A stretch of DNA of 64,000 bases. It comes from Neorhizobium galegae bv. orientalis str. HAMBI 540. GTDB lineage: Bacteria; Pseudomonadota; Alphaproteobacteria; Rhizobiales; Rhizobiaceae. Each line of letters starts with the position of its first letter. The stretch's first letter is position 1. Where the stretch lies: positions 1,984,001-2,048,000 of the forward strand of contig NZ_HG938353.1 in NCBI RefSeq assembly GCF_000731315.1, in the 5' to 3' direction. Position numbers and translations under genes: made by a program. The notes under the pieces were generated by a model. That model did no database searches and was not told the origin of the DNA. It saw only the letters and a list, made by a program, of their open reading frames with translations. Below, one piece after another: positions 1 through 8,070 of this stretch.

Positions 1-255
1 CTCGGCGAGCGGCCGGATCAGCGTCTTCGACCACGCGTCGAGGGGATCTGGACCGTCATGGCGTTTTTGCCATTTCGCAAACGTCGGCCAGACCGAACCG
101 CCGACATTGCCGAGCAATACGACGGCCTGCGCAAGGGAGCCGTCGCCCAATAACGGCCCCTCGCCCGGTCCGAAATTCACCACGCCGCGGATCAGAATGC
201 CGTGCGGTTCGAGTGTCGCGGCAATCTCATCAAGTACTGGTGAAGGCGGCCTCAC
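1..255 (-). CDS. Ferredoxin-like / QueG-MMACHC-like protein, N-terminal part (cut by left edge)
   Basis: An open frame runs leftward off the window. From a GTG at 255 it reads MRPPSPVLDEIAATLEPHG, then a segment with GVVNFGPGEGPLLGDG, AVVLLGNVGGSVWPTFAKWQ and DPLDAWSKTLIRPLAE. From memory this resembles the N-terminal half of small rhizobial proteins annotated as ferredoxin, whose C-terminal half (outside this window) carries cysteines for iron-sulphur clusters. It lies downstream of the MttB-type gene on the same strand with about 100 nt between them, so it could serve corrinoid or electron chemistry in the same pathway; that link is inferred. The start is uncertain because no clear Shine-Dalgarno is visible and the frame stays open further upstream. 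Confidence 0.5.
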   Translation of the reverse strand, partial: MRPPSPVLDEIAATLEPHGILIRGVVNFGPGEGPLLGDGSLAQAVVLLGNVGGSVWPTFAKWQKRHDGPDPLDAWSKTLIRPLAE

Positions 256-356
256 CGAGGCCCCTGGTATTTGTAGTGAGGGCGCCAAACCCCTTCCTGG
301 ACGAAATCCGCTACCAGTCTGGCACCGCCTTGCTCCCTGGCGGCATCGGGCTCTCT

Positions 357-1931
357 TCAGGTGAAGGCGTCGGGCATGGAATCCTTGCGGTCCTTGATGA
401 ACGCGAGCAGCGCCTCGTCGATCGCGGGATCGAGCGGCGGTGCTTCGTAGCTATCGAGCCAGGAGCGGCAGAGTGCGTTGGCGCGTTGCTCGATCCGCTT
501 CTCGCCCTCGATCTCCCACTGTTCGAACGAATTGTTGTCCATCAGCGCCGAGCGATAGAAGGCCGTCTGGAAATGCGCCTGGGTATGAGCGCAGCCGAGA
601 TAATGGCTGCCGGGCCCGACTTCGCGGATCGCGTCGAGCGCCTGACCCTCCTCGGACAGATCGACGCCCTGCGCCATCTTCTGCATCATGCCGAGCTGGT
701 CCTGGTCGATCATGAATTTCTCATAGGACGACACGAGGCCACCCTCCAGCCAGCCGGCAGCATGCAGCACGAAATTGGTGCCGGCGAGCAGTGTCGTGTT
801 CAGCGTGTTGGCCGATTCGTGCGCCGCCTGGGCATCGGGCACTTTCGAGCCGCAGAGCGAACCGCCGGTACGGAACGGCAGGCCGAGGCGACGGGCGAGC
901 TGCGCCGCACCGTAAGAGACCAGCGACGGCTCCGGGGTCCCGAAGGTCGGCGCGCCAGATTGCATCGAGATCGACGCCGCGAACGTTCCGAACAGCACCG
1001 GCGAGCCCTTGCGGATCAGCTGCGTCAGCGCAGCACCGGCCAGCACTTCGGCAAGGATCTGCGTCAGCGTGCCGGTGACCGTCACCGGGCTCATGGCGCC
1101 CGAGAGAATGAACGGCGACACGACGGAGGCCTGGTTATGCCGCGCATAGACCTTCAGCGCGCCGAGCATGGTGCCGTCGAATACCATCGGCGAGTTGGCG
1201 TTGATGAGGTTCAGGGTGACGCAATTGTTCTCGACGAATTCGTCGCCGAATACCAGTTTCGCCATGGCGACGGTGTCTTCGGCGCGCTCCGGCGCGGTGA
1301 CCGATCCCATGAACGGCTTGTCGGAATATTTGATATGGCTGTAGACCATATCGAGATGCCGCTTGTTGACCGGCACATCGACCGGCTCGCAGACCGTGCC
1401 ACCCGACGAATGCATCGATGGCGCCATGTAGGCGAGCTTCACGAAATTGCGGAAATCCTCGATCGTCGCATAACGGCGCTTGCCGTCGAGATCGCGCACG
1501 AAGGGAGGTCCGTAAACCGGTGCGAACACGGTCGCCTTACCGCCGATCTGGACGTTGCGTTCGGGATTGCGCGCATGCCAGGTAAATTCGCTCGGTGCTG
1601 TCTTCAGCAGTTCCCGGCAGAGGCCCTTGGGGAAATGCACCCGGTGGCCCCGGACGTCGGCACCCGCCTTCGCCCAGAGTTCGAGCGCTTCCTCATCCTC
1701 GCGGAATTCGATGCCGATCTCTTCGAGGATGAGATCCGCATTGCGCTCGATGAGAGCAAGGCCCTCCTCGTCCAGCACCTCATAGACGCCGATTTTGCGG
1801 GTGATATAGGGCAAGGAAAGACCGGGACCGTTACCTGCGCGGGCCGCGCGGCGGCCTGCCGCTCCCCGCTCGCCGCGGCCACGTCTGGCCCCGCTGCCTG
1901 CCGGTTCCGTCTCTGGGGTCAAATCGTCCAT
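357..1931 (-). CDS. MttB-family (non-pyrrolysine) trimethylamine/betaine:corrinoid methyltransferase
   Basis: A 524-residue cytoplasmic protein of the trimethylamine methyltransferase (MttB) family. There is no in-frame amber codon, so it belongs to the non-pyrrolysine branch, which in characterised anaerobes demethylates glycine betaine, proline betaine or carnitine onto a corrinoid protein. The corrinoid protein gene is divergent, 264 nt away, and the other pathway genes follow it. With a dimethylglycine-dehydrogenase-type gene at 12.3-14.8 kb, glycine betaine to dimethylglycine is the most likely reaction, but the substrate is inferred. Residues about 10-35 form an Arg/Gly/Ala-rich low-complexity tail before the TIM barrel. 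The ATG at 1931 follows a GAGGAA ribosome site. MttB family: near certain; substrate: not settled. Confidence 0.9.
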   Translation of the reverse strand: MDDLTPETEPAGSGARRGRGERGAAGRRAARAGNGPGLSLPYITRKIGVYEVLDEEGLALIERNADLILEEIGIEFREDEEALELWAKAGADVRGHRVHFPKGLCRELLKTAPSEFTWHARNPERNVQIGGKATVFAPVYGPPFVRDLDGKRRYATIEDFRNFVKLAYMAPSMHSSGGTVCEPVDVPVNKRHLDMVYSHIKYSDKPFMGSVTAPERAEDTVAMAKLVFGDEFVENNCVTLNLINANSPMVFDGTMLGALKVYARHNQASVVSPFILSGAMSPVTVTGTLTQILAEVLAGAALTQLIRKGSPVLFGTFAASISMQSGAPTFGTPEPSLVSYGAAQLARRLGLPFRTGGSLCGSKVPDAQAAHESANTLNTTLLAGTNFVLHAAGWLEGGLVSSYEKFMIDQDQLGMMQKMAQGVDLSEEGQALDAIREVGPGSHYLGCAHTQAHFQTAFYRSALMDNNSFEQWEIEGEKRIEQRANALCRSWLDSYEAPPLDPAIDEALLAFIKDRKDSMPDAFT

Positions 1932-2045
1932 GATGTTCCTCGCCTCCGCTTTGAAAAGCGCCTCAAGCTTTTTTGATGCGCCATGCTAGGCTCAAGCGCA
2001 AGCCGAGCCCCGCCTTTCTGCGTCACGGGTTTGTACAGGACAGAC

Positions 2046-2058
2046 ATCACGCTGTGAT
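2046..2058. promoter_or_regulatory. ATCAC-gct-GTGAT inverted repeat in the mttB/mtxC divergent promoter
   Basis: A perfect 5-bp inverted repeat with a 3-bp centre lies in the 264-nt region between the divergent methyltransferase and corrinoid-protein genes, about 115 nt from the former start and 140 nt from the latter. It is followed by two GTCG-containing half-sites 22 nt apart (2064 and 2086). Such sites would suit a LysR or AraC regulator, and both types are encoded nearby. Which protein binds is unknown. Confidence 0.35.
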
Positions 2059-2195
2059 CTTCCGTCGTTTTTCCGACGCGCCGCTGTCGCATACGAAAGA
2101 AATTGCCAAGCAAATTAAAGGTACAGATAGTCGGGACGGTAGACGTCTGATTTGCCGGCCTTCGAACCGGCCCCTCGAACGAAGGGAAGCATTGC

Positions 2196-2897
2196 ATGTC
2201 CGACGACGAAATCATCCTGGCGGAACTTTCCGACGAGGAACTCGTGCAGCAGATGCACGACGATCTTTACGACGGCTTGAAGGAGGAGATCGAGCAGGCG
2301 ACCAACATCCTGCTCGCGCGCGGCTGGACGCCCTATGACGTCCTCACGAAGGCCTTGGTCGAGGGTATGCGCATCGTCGGCATCGACTTCCGCGACGGCA
2401 TTCTTTTCGTGCCGGAAGTGCTGCTATCGGCGAGTGCCATGAAGGCCGGCATGTTCATCCTGCGTCCGCTTCTTGTCGAGACCGGCGCTCCGAAACTCGG
2501 CAAGATGGTGATCGGCACCGTCAAGGGCGACATCCACGATATCGGCAAGAACCTCGTCGGCATGATGATGGAGGGAGCCGGCTTCGACGTGGTCGACCTT
2601 GGCATCAACAACCCGGTCGAGAACTATCTCGATGCGATCGAGCGGGAACAGCCGGATATTCTCGGGATGTCGGCGCTTTTGACCACGACCATGCCTTATA
2701 TGAAGGTCGTCATCGATACGTTGAAGGAAAAGGGCATGCGCGACGACTATATCGTGCTTGTCGGCGGCGCGCCGCTCAACGAGGAATTCGGCAAGGCGGT
2801 CGGCGCCGATGCCTATTGCCGCGATGCGGCGGTCGCCGTCGAAACGGCAAAGGAATATATCCGCCGCAAGCACAACAGCCTTGCCGCCGGCGCCTGA
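2196..2897 (+). CDS. Corrinoid (B12-binding) methyl-carrier protein, MtxC/MtbC type
   Basis: A 233-residue two-domain corrinoid protein. Residues 1-95 form the helical cap typical of methionine-synthase-type B12 modules. Residues about 100-225 form the Rossmann-like B12 domain with GTVKGDIHDIGKN near 108-119; His114 is the expected lower axial cobalt ligand (D-x-H-x-x-G). The protein shuttles a methyl group from the MttB-type enzyme to a second methyltransferase. An ATG at 2196 follows GAAGGGAA. It is the first gene of the + strand cluster that also encodes the methyl-THF methyltransferase and the reductive activator. The length matches the family. Confidence 0.93.
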   Translation: MSDDEIILAELSDEELVQQMHDDLYDGLKEEIEQATNILLARGWTPYDVLTKALVEGMRIVGIDFRDGILFVPEVLLSASAMKAGMFILRPLLVETGAPKLGKMVIGTVKGDIHDIGKNLVGMMMEGAGFDVVDLGINNPVENYLDAIEREQPDILGMSALLTTTMPYMKVVIDTLKEKGMRDDYIVLVGGAPLNEEFGKAVGADAYCRDAAVAVETAKEYIRRKHNSLAAGA

Positions 2898-2927
2898 GGC
2901 GCCGAACGGCTCGCTGACAGCAGCGTA

Positions 2928-3086
2928 TTAGCGCGCAGCGCGATCGACCCGGCGGCCCGCGTCCTGCGTGGCGTTGACGGTATTGGCCGCATCCTTGCCC
3001 ATGCCGCGAATGGTATTGCCGCAGGAGGTGAGTGAAACCATCGTCGCTAAAAGAGCGGCGATTACCGTGACTGTCTTGACCGTCAT
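2928..3086 (-). CDS. Entericidin EcnA/B family small lipoprotein
   Basis: A 52-residue protein starting MTVKTVTVIAALLATMVS with lipobox LTSC (Cys22), giving a mature lipoprotein of about 30 residues that begins CGNTIRGMGKDAANTVNATQ. This core is characteristic of the entericidin family, small cell-envelope lipoproteins common in rhizobia. It lies antisense between the corrinoid gene and the DUF1638 gene, leaving only 30 nt to the next + strand start, so it interrupts an otherwise co-directional cluster. A weak GGAG lies 10 nt before the ATG. The role here is unknown; a stress or stationary-phase envelope function is known for the enterobacterial family. Confidence 0.85.
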   Translation of the reverse strand: MTVKTVTVIAALLATMVSLTSCGNTIRGMGKDAANTVNATQDAGRRVDRAAR

Positions 3087-3116
3087 GTTAGAATACTCCG
3101 ATGGAGAGATGAAATC

Positions 3117-3740
3117 GTGGCGGAAATGGATTTTCCGGCAAAGGAACGTTCAACTCGCGAAAAGGTTCACGTGATCGCGTGTGGAGCGATCGCGCGGGAA
3201 ATCCTTGCTGTTTCCAGGCAGCAAGGTCTTGGCCATATCGATCTCAATTGCCTGCCGGCGATCTGGCACGCCTATCCGCAGAAGATCGTTCCGGGGCTTG
3301 AAAAAGCCGTCGCCGAGGCGCGCGAAGCGGGTTTCGAAAAGATCTTTTTCGCCTATGCTGATTGCGGAACCGGCGGCGACATCGACCGGCTCTGCGAACG
3401 CGAGGGCATTGCCCGCATCGAGGGCCCACACTGTTATTCCTTCTTCGCCGGAAACGACGCTTTTGCCGCAAAAGCCGACGAAGACCTGTTCTCATTCTTC
3501 CTGACCGACTTCCTTGCCCGCCAGTTCGAGGCCTTCGTCATCGAACCGCTGGGCCTCGACCGTCATCCGCAGCTGAAGGACATGTATTTCGGCAACTACC
3601 GAAAACTCGTCTATCTCAGCCAGGAGGAAGACAAGGTCCTTCAGGAGAAGGCGCGCGGGGCCGCCGAATACCTCGGCCTGGCATACGAATACCGCTTCAC
3701 CGGCTACGGCGACCTCACGCAGGCGTTACGCTCGGTTTAA
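3117..3740 (+). CDS. DUF1638 protein linked to corrinoid methyltransferase clusters
   Basis: A 207-residue soluble protein. The sequence HVIACGAIAREILAV followed by FFAYADCGTGGDID and GPHCYSFFAGND fits DUF1638, a family of unknown biochemistry repeatedly found beside MttB, corrinoid and pterin methyltransferase genes. Conserved cysteines (CGA, DCGTGG, HCYSFF) could bind a metal or corrinoid, which is only a suggestion. The start is either GTG 3117 or ATG 3126; GTG is preceded by GGAGAG. It is separated from the corrinoid-protein gene by the antisense entericidin gene and sits 58 nt before the formyltransferase gene. Confidence 0.8.
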   Translation: MAEMDFPAKERSTREKVHVIACGAIAREILAVSRQQGLGHIDLNCLPAIWHAYPQKIVPGLEKAVAEAREAGFEKIFFAYADCGTGGDIDRLCEREGIARIEGPHCYSFFAGNDAFAAKADEDLFSFFLTDFLARQFEAFVIEPLGLDRHPQLKDMYFGNYRKLVYLSQEEDKVLQEKARGAAEYLGLAYEYRFTGYGDLTQALRSV

Positions 3741-3798
3741 CCGTTTCTTCGGGCCTTCGGCGGAAGAGTGCGGCCCTGCGCTTTTTGCGGAGGGATCG

Positions 3799-4572
3799 AT
3801 GCAGGACCGGAATTCTCGGATCGTGGTGATGACGTCAGGCGGGGTGAACCCGCAGGTGATGATCAACGCGTTGGCAAAATATTTTCCCGACCTGCATGTC
3901 GTCGAGGAACAGCCGGAATCGAAGGGCACGCTTTTGAAACGCCGCGCCCGGCGGTTCGGCTGGTTCACCGCGCTCGGCCAGCTCGCGACGATGGTCGCAT
4001 CGAGACTCACCAAGAGCGTTGCGGCAAGCCGCTCCGCCGACATCATCCGCGACTACGGCCATTCCGCCGAGCCTAACCCGGCGATCCCCGTGACGCACGT
4101 GGCCTCCCTCAACGATCCGGCCTGTCACGCAGCGGTGACAGCCCTGAATCCCGCTGCGATCTTCACCATATCCTGCCGCATCCTGTCGCCTGCGACCCTT
4201 GCCGCTATCCCCTGCCCGGTCATCAACTTCCACGCCGGCATCAATCCGATGTATCGCGGCCAGATGGGCGGCTACTGGTCGCGCGTCGAAGGCGATGAGA
4301 AGAATTTTGGCGCGACCGTGCATCTGGTCGACAAGGGCATCGATACCGGTGGGACGCTTTACGAGAACCGCGTGGACCCGGCGCGCTCGGATTCGCTCGC
4401 CACCTATCCGCTGCTGATAACCGCCTCTTCCGTCGATATCAGCGTCCGCGCGCTTCGGGATGCCATCGACGGCACGCTGAAGCCGTACCAGCCGCAAGGC
4501 CCCTCCGCATTGCGTTTCCCGCCGCCGATCTGGACCTGGGTCTATCACGGGCTGACCCGGAAGATCTGGTAA
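3799..4572 (+). CDS. Methionyl-tRNA formyltransferase-like (GART-fold) formyltransferase
   Basis: A 257-residue protein with the N10-formyl-THF-dependent formyltransferase core: the catalytic Asn-x-His in VINFHAGINPMYRG (about 141-154) and the catalytic Asp in VHLVDKGIDTGG (about 174-185). It lacks the C-terminal tRNA-binding domain of Fmt, so transfer to a small molecule or to a sugar/amine acceptor is more likely. Its place inside a cluster that loads methyl groups onto tetrahydrofolate suggests a link to formyl-THF turnover, but the acceptor is unknown. GGAGGG lies 5-10 nt before the ATG. Family: secure; substrate: unknown. Confidence 0.82.
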   Translation: MQDRNSRIVVMTSGGVNPQVMINALAKYFPDLHVVEEQPESKGTLLKRRARRFGWFTALGQLATMVASRLTKSVAASRSADIIRDYGHSAEPNPAIPVTHVASLNDPACHAAVTALNPAAIFTISCRILSPATLAAIPCPVINFHAGINPMYRGQMGGYWSRVEGDEKNFGATVHLVDKGIDTGGTLYENRVDPARSDSLATYPLLITASSVDISVRALRDAIDGTLKPYQPQGPSALRFPPPIWTWVYHGLTRKIW

Positions 4573-4702
4573 CCGGCACCCGGCCCGACATCCGGCAAGG
4601 CAATCCCATCGCCGCGTCGTATTTTGCTGTGTGCGACGTCGTCGCAAGCGCAGTCTTGTCGCCCGCACCCGTGCATGCTGCGCCTCAACAGGGGAGGAAT
4701 TC

Positions 4703-5005
4703 ATGGCCGACCGCATCGTCGTCTTGTGGCGGGATATTCCGGCGCAGGTGATCATCAAGAAGGGCCGCCAGACCGCCAAGCGGGAATTGTCGCTGCGCTT
4801 CACCGAGGCGATCGACATGTGCGCGATGCGCAGCGGCGCCGCCGGCACAGACGACTATCTAGCCGAATGGCGCAAGGCCGAGCCGATCGCCGTGTCCGAC
4901 GATCTTGAGGCCGAAGCCGACAGGGCGGCAGCCGAGCTGGAAGCAGCCTATGACAGGGAAAAACTCGTCGCGCTGGTGAAGACCGGCGGCCGCGAAACCG
5001 CCTGA
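4703..5005 (+). CDS. Small 'virulence factor' domain protein
   Basis: A 100-residue protein starting MADRIVVLWRDIPAQVIIKK, matching the small 'virulence factor' domain family annotated in alphaproteobacteria next to corrinoid methyltransferase and methyl-THF genes. The name is historical and says nothing about function here. The C-terminal third is a charged helix rich in Glu and Ala. The start is fixed by GGGGAGG at 4691-4697. It is 52 nt upstream of the pterin methyltransferase and clearly part of the same transcription unit. Confidence 0.72.
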   Translation: MADRIVVLWRDIPAQVIIKKGRQTAKRELSLRFTEAIDMCAMRSGAAGTDDYLAEWRKAEPIAVSDDLEAEADRAAAELEAAYDREKLVALVKTGGRETA

Positions 5006-5057
5006 CGTTCAGACAATCACATCGTTTCGGCGCTGCATCGCGCGCCTGGAGGAAGAC

Positions 5058-6020
5058 ATGACCCGCACCATCGTCGCATCCGCAACCCGGGAGATCGTGA
5101 TCGGCTTCGACCAGCCCTTCTGCGTGATCGGCGAACGCATCAACCCGACGGGCCGCAAGAAGCTCGCGGCCGAGATGATCGAGGGCAATTTCGACACCGT
5201 CATCAGGGATGCGTTGGAACAGGTGGCGGCGGGTGCTACCATGCTCGACGTCAATGCCGGGGTCACTTCGGTCAATCCCAACGAGACCGAACCTGGTCTG
5301 CTCGTCCGGACGCTGGAGATCGTCCAGGGCCTCGTCGACGTGCCGCTGTCGATCGACAGTTCGGTGACAGCCGCCATCGAGGCGGCGCTGAAAGTGGCCA
5401 AAGGCCGGCCGCTGGTCAATTCGGTGACCGGCGAGGAAGAAAAGCTCGAGGCGATCCTGCCGCTCTGCAAGAAATACGACGTACCGGTCGTGGCGATCTC
5501 CAACGACGAGACCGGCATTTCGATGGATCCGGACGTCCGTTTCGCGGTTGCCAAGAAGATCGTCGAACGCGCCGCCGACTACGGTATCAAGCCCCACGAC
5601 ATTGTCGTCGATCCGCTGGTCATGCCGATCGGGGCGCTCGGGACGGCCGGCCTGCAGGTCTTTGCGCTCCTGCGACGCCTGCGCGAAGAACTGAAGGTCA
5701 ATACGACCTGCGGGCTTTCCAACATTTCCTTCGGCCTGCCGCACCGCCATGGCATCAATGCCGGCTTCATCCCGATGGTGATCGGCGCCGGCATGACGTC
5801 GGCGATCATGAACCCCTGCCGGCCGCAGGAAATGGAAGCGGTGCGCGCCGCCAACGTGCTGAACGGCACGGATCAGAATTGCGGTAACTGGATCATGACC
5901 TATCGCGACTACAAGCCGGTCGAAGGCGGTGGAGCCGCGGCGACGGCTGCACCTTCGGCTGCCAGCGGCCGACGTGGCGGCCGGGCCGCACGGGCTGGCG
6001 CCGGAGCGCGGACGGAGTAA
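5058..6020 (+). CDS. Pterin-binding methyltransferase: methyl-corrinoid:tetrahydrofolate methyltransferase (MtxH/MtgA type)
   Basis: A 320-residue protein of the dihydropteroate synthase/methyl-THF methyltransferase fold: GERINPTGRKKL near residue 30, ATMLDVNAGV near 72, SIDSSV near 98 and DPLVMPIG near 190 are the family's pterin-pocket segments. It should take the methyl group from the corrinoid protein and place it on tetrahydrofolate. The core ends near residue 285 and is followed by a tail of about 30 residues rich in Ala, Gly and Arg (GRRGGRAARAGAGARTE at the end). GGAGG precedes the ATG, and the reductive activator starts 11 nt after the stop. Confidence 0.9.
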   Translation: MTRTIVASATREIVIGFDQPFCVIGERINPTGRKKLAAEMIEGNFDTVIRDALEQVAAGATMLDVNAGVTSVNPNETEPGLLVRTLEIVQGLVDVPLSIDSSVTAAIEAALKVAKGRPLVNSVTGEEEKLEAILPLCKKYDVPVVAISNDETGISMDPDVRFAVAKKIVERAADYGIKPHDIVVDPLVMPIGALGTAGLQVFALLRRLREELKVNTTCGLSNISFGLPHRHGINAGFIPMVIGAGMTSAIMNPCRPQEMEAVRAANVLNGTDQNCGNWIMTYRDYKPVEGGGAAATAAPSAASGRRGGRAARAGAGARTE

Positions 6021-6031
6021 GTACAGTTATC

Positions 6032-8068
6032 ATGGCGGATATTTCCAAGAGAGATCCCCTCGTCCTCTTCATGCCGTCGGGCAAGCGCGGCCGGTTTCCG
6101 GTCGGCACGCCGGTGCTCGATGCCGCGCGTCAGCTTGGCGTCTACGTGGAGAGCGTCTGCGGCGGGCGGGCGACCTGCGGGCGGTGCCAGGTCTCGGTCC
6201 AGGAGGGGCATTTCGCCAAGCACGGCATTACCTCGGCCAACGACCACCTGTCGCCGCTCGGCCCGAAGGAAGAGCGTTACGACCGCGTGCGCGGGCTTCC
6301 CGAAGGTCGCCGCCTCTCCTGCTCGACCCAGATCCTCGGCGATCTCGTCATCGATGTGCCACAGGATACGGTGATCAATGCCCAGGTGGTCCGCAAGGCC
6401 GCCGATGAACGCGTCTTCGACCGTAATCCGGCGATCCGCATGTGTTATGTCGAGGTCGAAGAGCCCGACATGGAAAAGCCGCTCGGCGATCTCGACCGCC
6501 TGAAGGCAGCCCTTGCCGCCGAGTGGCATCTCGACGATCTCGATGTCGATTTCCACCTGATTCCCAAGATGCAGCAGATTCTGCGCAAGGGTGAATGGAA
6601 GGTCACGGCGGCAATCCACAAAGACCGCGACGATGACCGCGCCCGGCTCGTCGCGCTCTACCCCGGCCTGAAGAACGAGGCCTACGGGATTGCCTGCGAT
6701 ATCGGCTCGACGACGATCGCCATGCATCTGTCGTCGCTGCTGTCGGGCCGAACCGTGGCGTCAGCGGGCACGTCGAACCCGCAGATCCGATTCGGCGAGG
6801 ATCTGATGAGCCGCGTTTCCTATGTGATGATGAACCCCGATGGCCGCGAGGCGATGACGTTAGCCGTGCGCGAGGCGCTGAACGGATTGATCGACAAGGT
6901 CTGCGCCGACGGCGGCGTTTCTCGCACCGACATTCTCGACAGCGTCTTCGTCGGTAATCCGATCATGCACCATCTGTTCCTCGGGATCGATCCGACGGAG
7001 CTTGGCGGAGCCCCCTTTGCGCTTGCCGTTTCCGGAGCGGTAAAAGTCAAATCCTCCGAGATTGGCTTGCCGATGAACGAAGGCACCCGCACTTATCTCC
7101 TGCCCTGTATTGCCGGCCATGTCGGTGCCGATGCCGCGGCGGCAACCCTGTCGGAAGGTCCGCATCGGCAGGAGGAGATGATGCTGCTGGTCGATATCGG
7201 CACCAATGCGGAAATCGTGCTCGGAAATTCGACCCGCGTCGTCGCGGCCTCCTCTCCGACCGGTCCGGCCTTCGAAGGTGCCGAAATCTCATCGGGCCAG
7301 CGGGCAGCACCCGGTGCCATCGAGCGTATCCGCATCGACGCCGAAACCCTCGAACCGCGCTTCCGGGTGATCGGCGTCGAGCCCTGGTCGGATGAGCCGG
7401 GTTTCGCCGATGCAGCCGCTGCGACCGGCATCACCGGCATCTGCGGCTCGGCGATCATCGAAGTGATCGCCGAAATGTATCTCGCCGGACTGATTTCGGA
7501 AGACGGCGTGGTGGACGGCGCAATGGCAGAGCGCAGCACGCGCATCCTCCAAAACGGCCGAACCTTCTCCTATCTGGTGCATGACGGCGAGCAGCGCATC
7601 ACCGTGACCCAGAACGACGTGCGCGCCATCCAGCTCGCCAAGGCGGCGCTTTATGCCGGCGTAAAGCTGTTGATGGACAAGCAGGGGGTCGACCATGTCG
7701 ACCGCATCGGCCTTGCCGGCGCCTTCGGCACGTTCATCGATCCGAAATACGCCATGGTGCTGGGTCTCATCCCGGATTGCGACCTGGGCCGCGTCAAATC
7801 GGTCGGCAATGCCGCCGGCACGGGCGCGCGCATGTGCCTGCTGAATCGCGGCTACCGCCGCGAGATCGAGGAAACGGTGCGTAGGATCGAGAAGATCGAG
7901 ACGGCGCTGGAGCCGAAATTCCAGGAGCATTTCGTCTATGCCATGGCGCTGCCGAACAAGGTCGATGCCTTCCCGCATCTGGCGTCTGTCGTGACCCTGC
8001 CGGAGCGAAAGGCGCTGGCAGAGGCTTCGGGAGAAGGCGGCCGCAGACGTCGCCGCGGCCGCGAGTAG
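6032..8068 (+). CDS. 2Fe-2S/ASKHA reductive activator of corrinoid protein (RACo-like, DUF4445)
   Basis: A 678-residue protein. Residues 1-100 are a plant-type 2Fe-2S ferredoxin domain with Cys43, Cys49 and Cys52 (CGGRATCGRC). The rest is an ATPase-like region of the DUF4445/ASKHA type, with YGIACDIGSTTIAMH near 220 and LLVDIGTNAEIVLGN near 385 as phosphate-binding loops. Proteins of this layout restore inactive Co(II) corrinoid to Co(I) using ATP. The last dozen residues (GEGGRRRRRGRE) form a basic tail. It closes the cluster: its stop lies 2 nt from the stop of the convergent LysR gene, leaving no room for a separate terminator. Confidence 0.9.
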   Translation: MADISKRDPLVLFMPSGKRGRFPVGTPVLDAARQLGVYVESVCGGRATCGRCQVSVQEGHFAKHGITSANDHLSPLGPKEERYDRVRGLPEGRRLSCSTQILGDLVIDVPQDTVINAQVVRKAADERVFDRNPAIRMCYVEVEEPDMEKPLGDLDRLKAALAAEWHLDDLDVDFHLIPKMQQILRKGEWKVTAAIHKDRDDDRARLVALYPGLKNEAYGIACDIGSTTIAMHLSSLLSGRTVASAGTSNPQIRFGEDLMSRVSYVMMNPDGREAMTLAVREALNGLIDKVCADGGVSRTDILDSVFVGNPIMHHLFLGIDPTELGGAPFALAVSGAVKVKSSEIGLPMNEGTRTYLLPCIAGHVGADAAAATLSEGPHRQEEMMLLVDIGTNAEIVLGNSTRVVAASSPTGPAFEGAEISSGQRAAPGAIERIRIDAETLEPRFRVIGVEPWSDEPGFADAAAATGITGICGSAIIEVIAEMYLAGLISEDGVVDGAMAERSTRILQNGRTFSYLVHDGEQRITVTQNDVRAIQLAKAALYAGVKLLMDKQGVDHVDRIGLAGAFGTFIDPKYAMVLGLIPDCDLGRVKSVGNAAGTGARMCLLNRGYRREIEETVRRIEKIETALEPKFQEHFVYAMALPNKVDAFPHLASVVTLPERKALAEASGEGGRRRRRGRE

Positions 8069-8070
8069 AA

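Noticed and set aside
357..1931. Pyrrolysine-containing MttB
   Set aside because: The gene reads through its whole length without an in-frame TAG and no pyrrolysine biosynthesis genes are present.
213..1976. Long open frame on the + strand opposite the MttB-type gene
   Set aside because: It is antisense to a confidently identified gene, is Arg/His/Asp-rich without any domain, and arises from G/C-rich third positions of the real gene.
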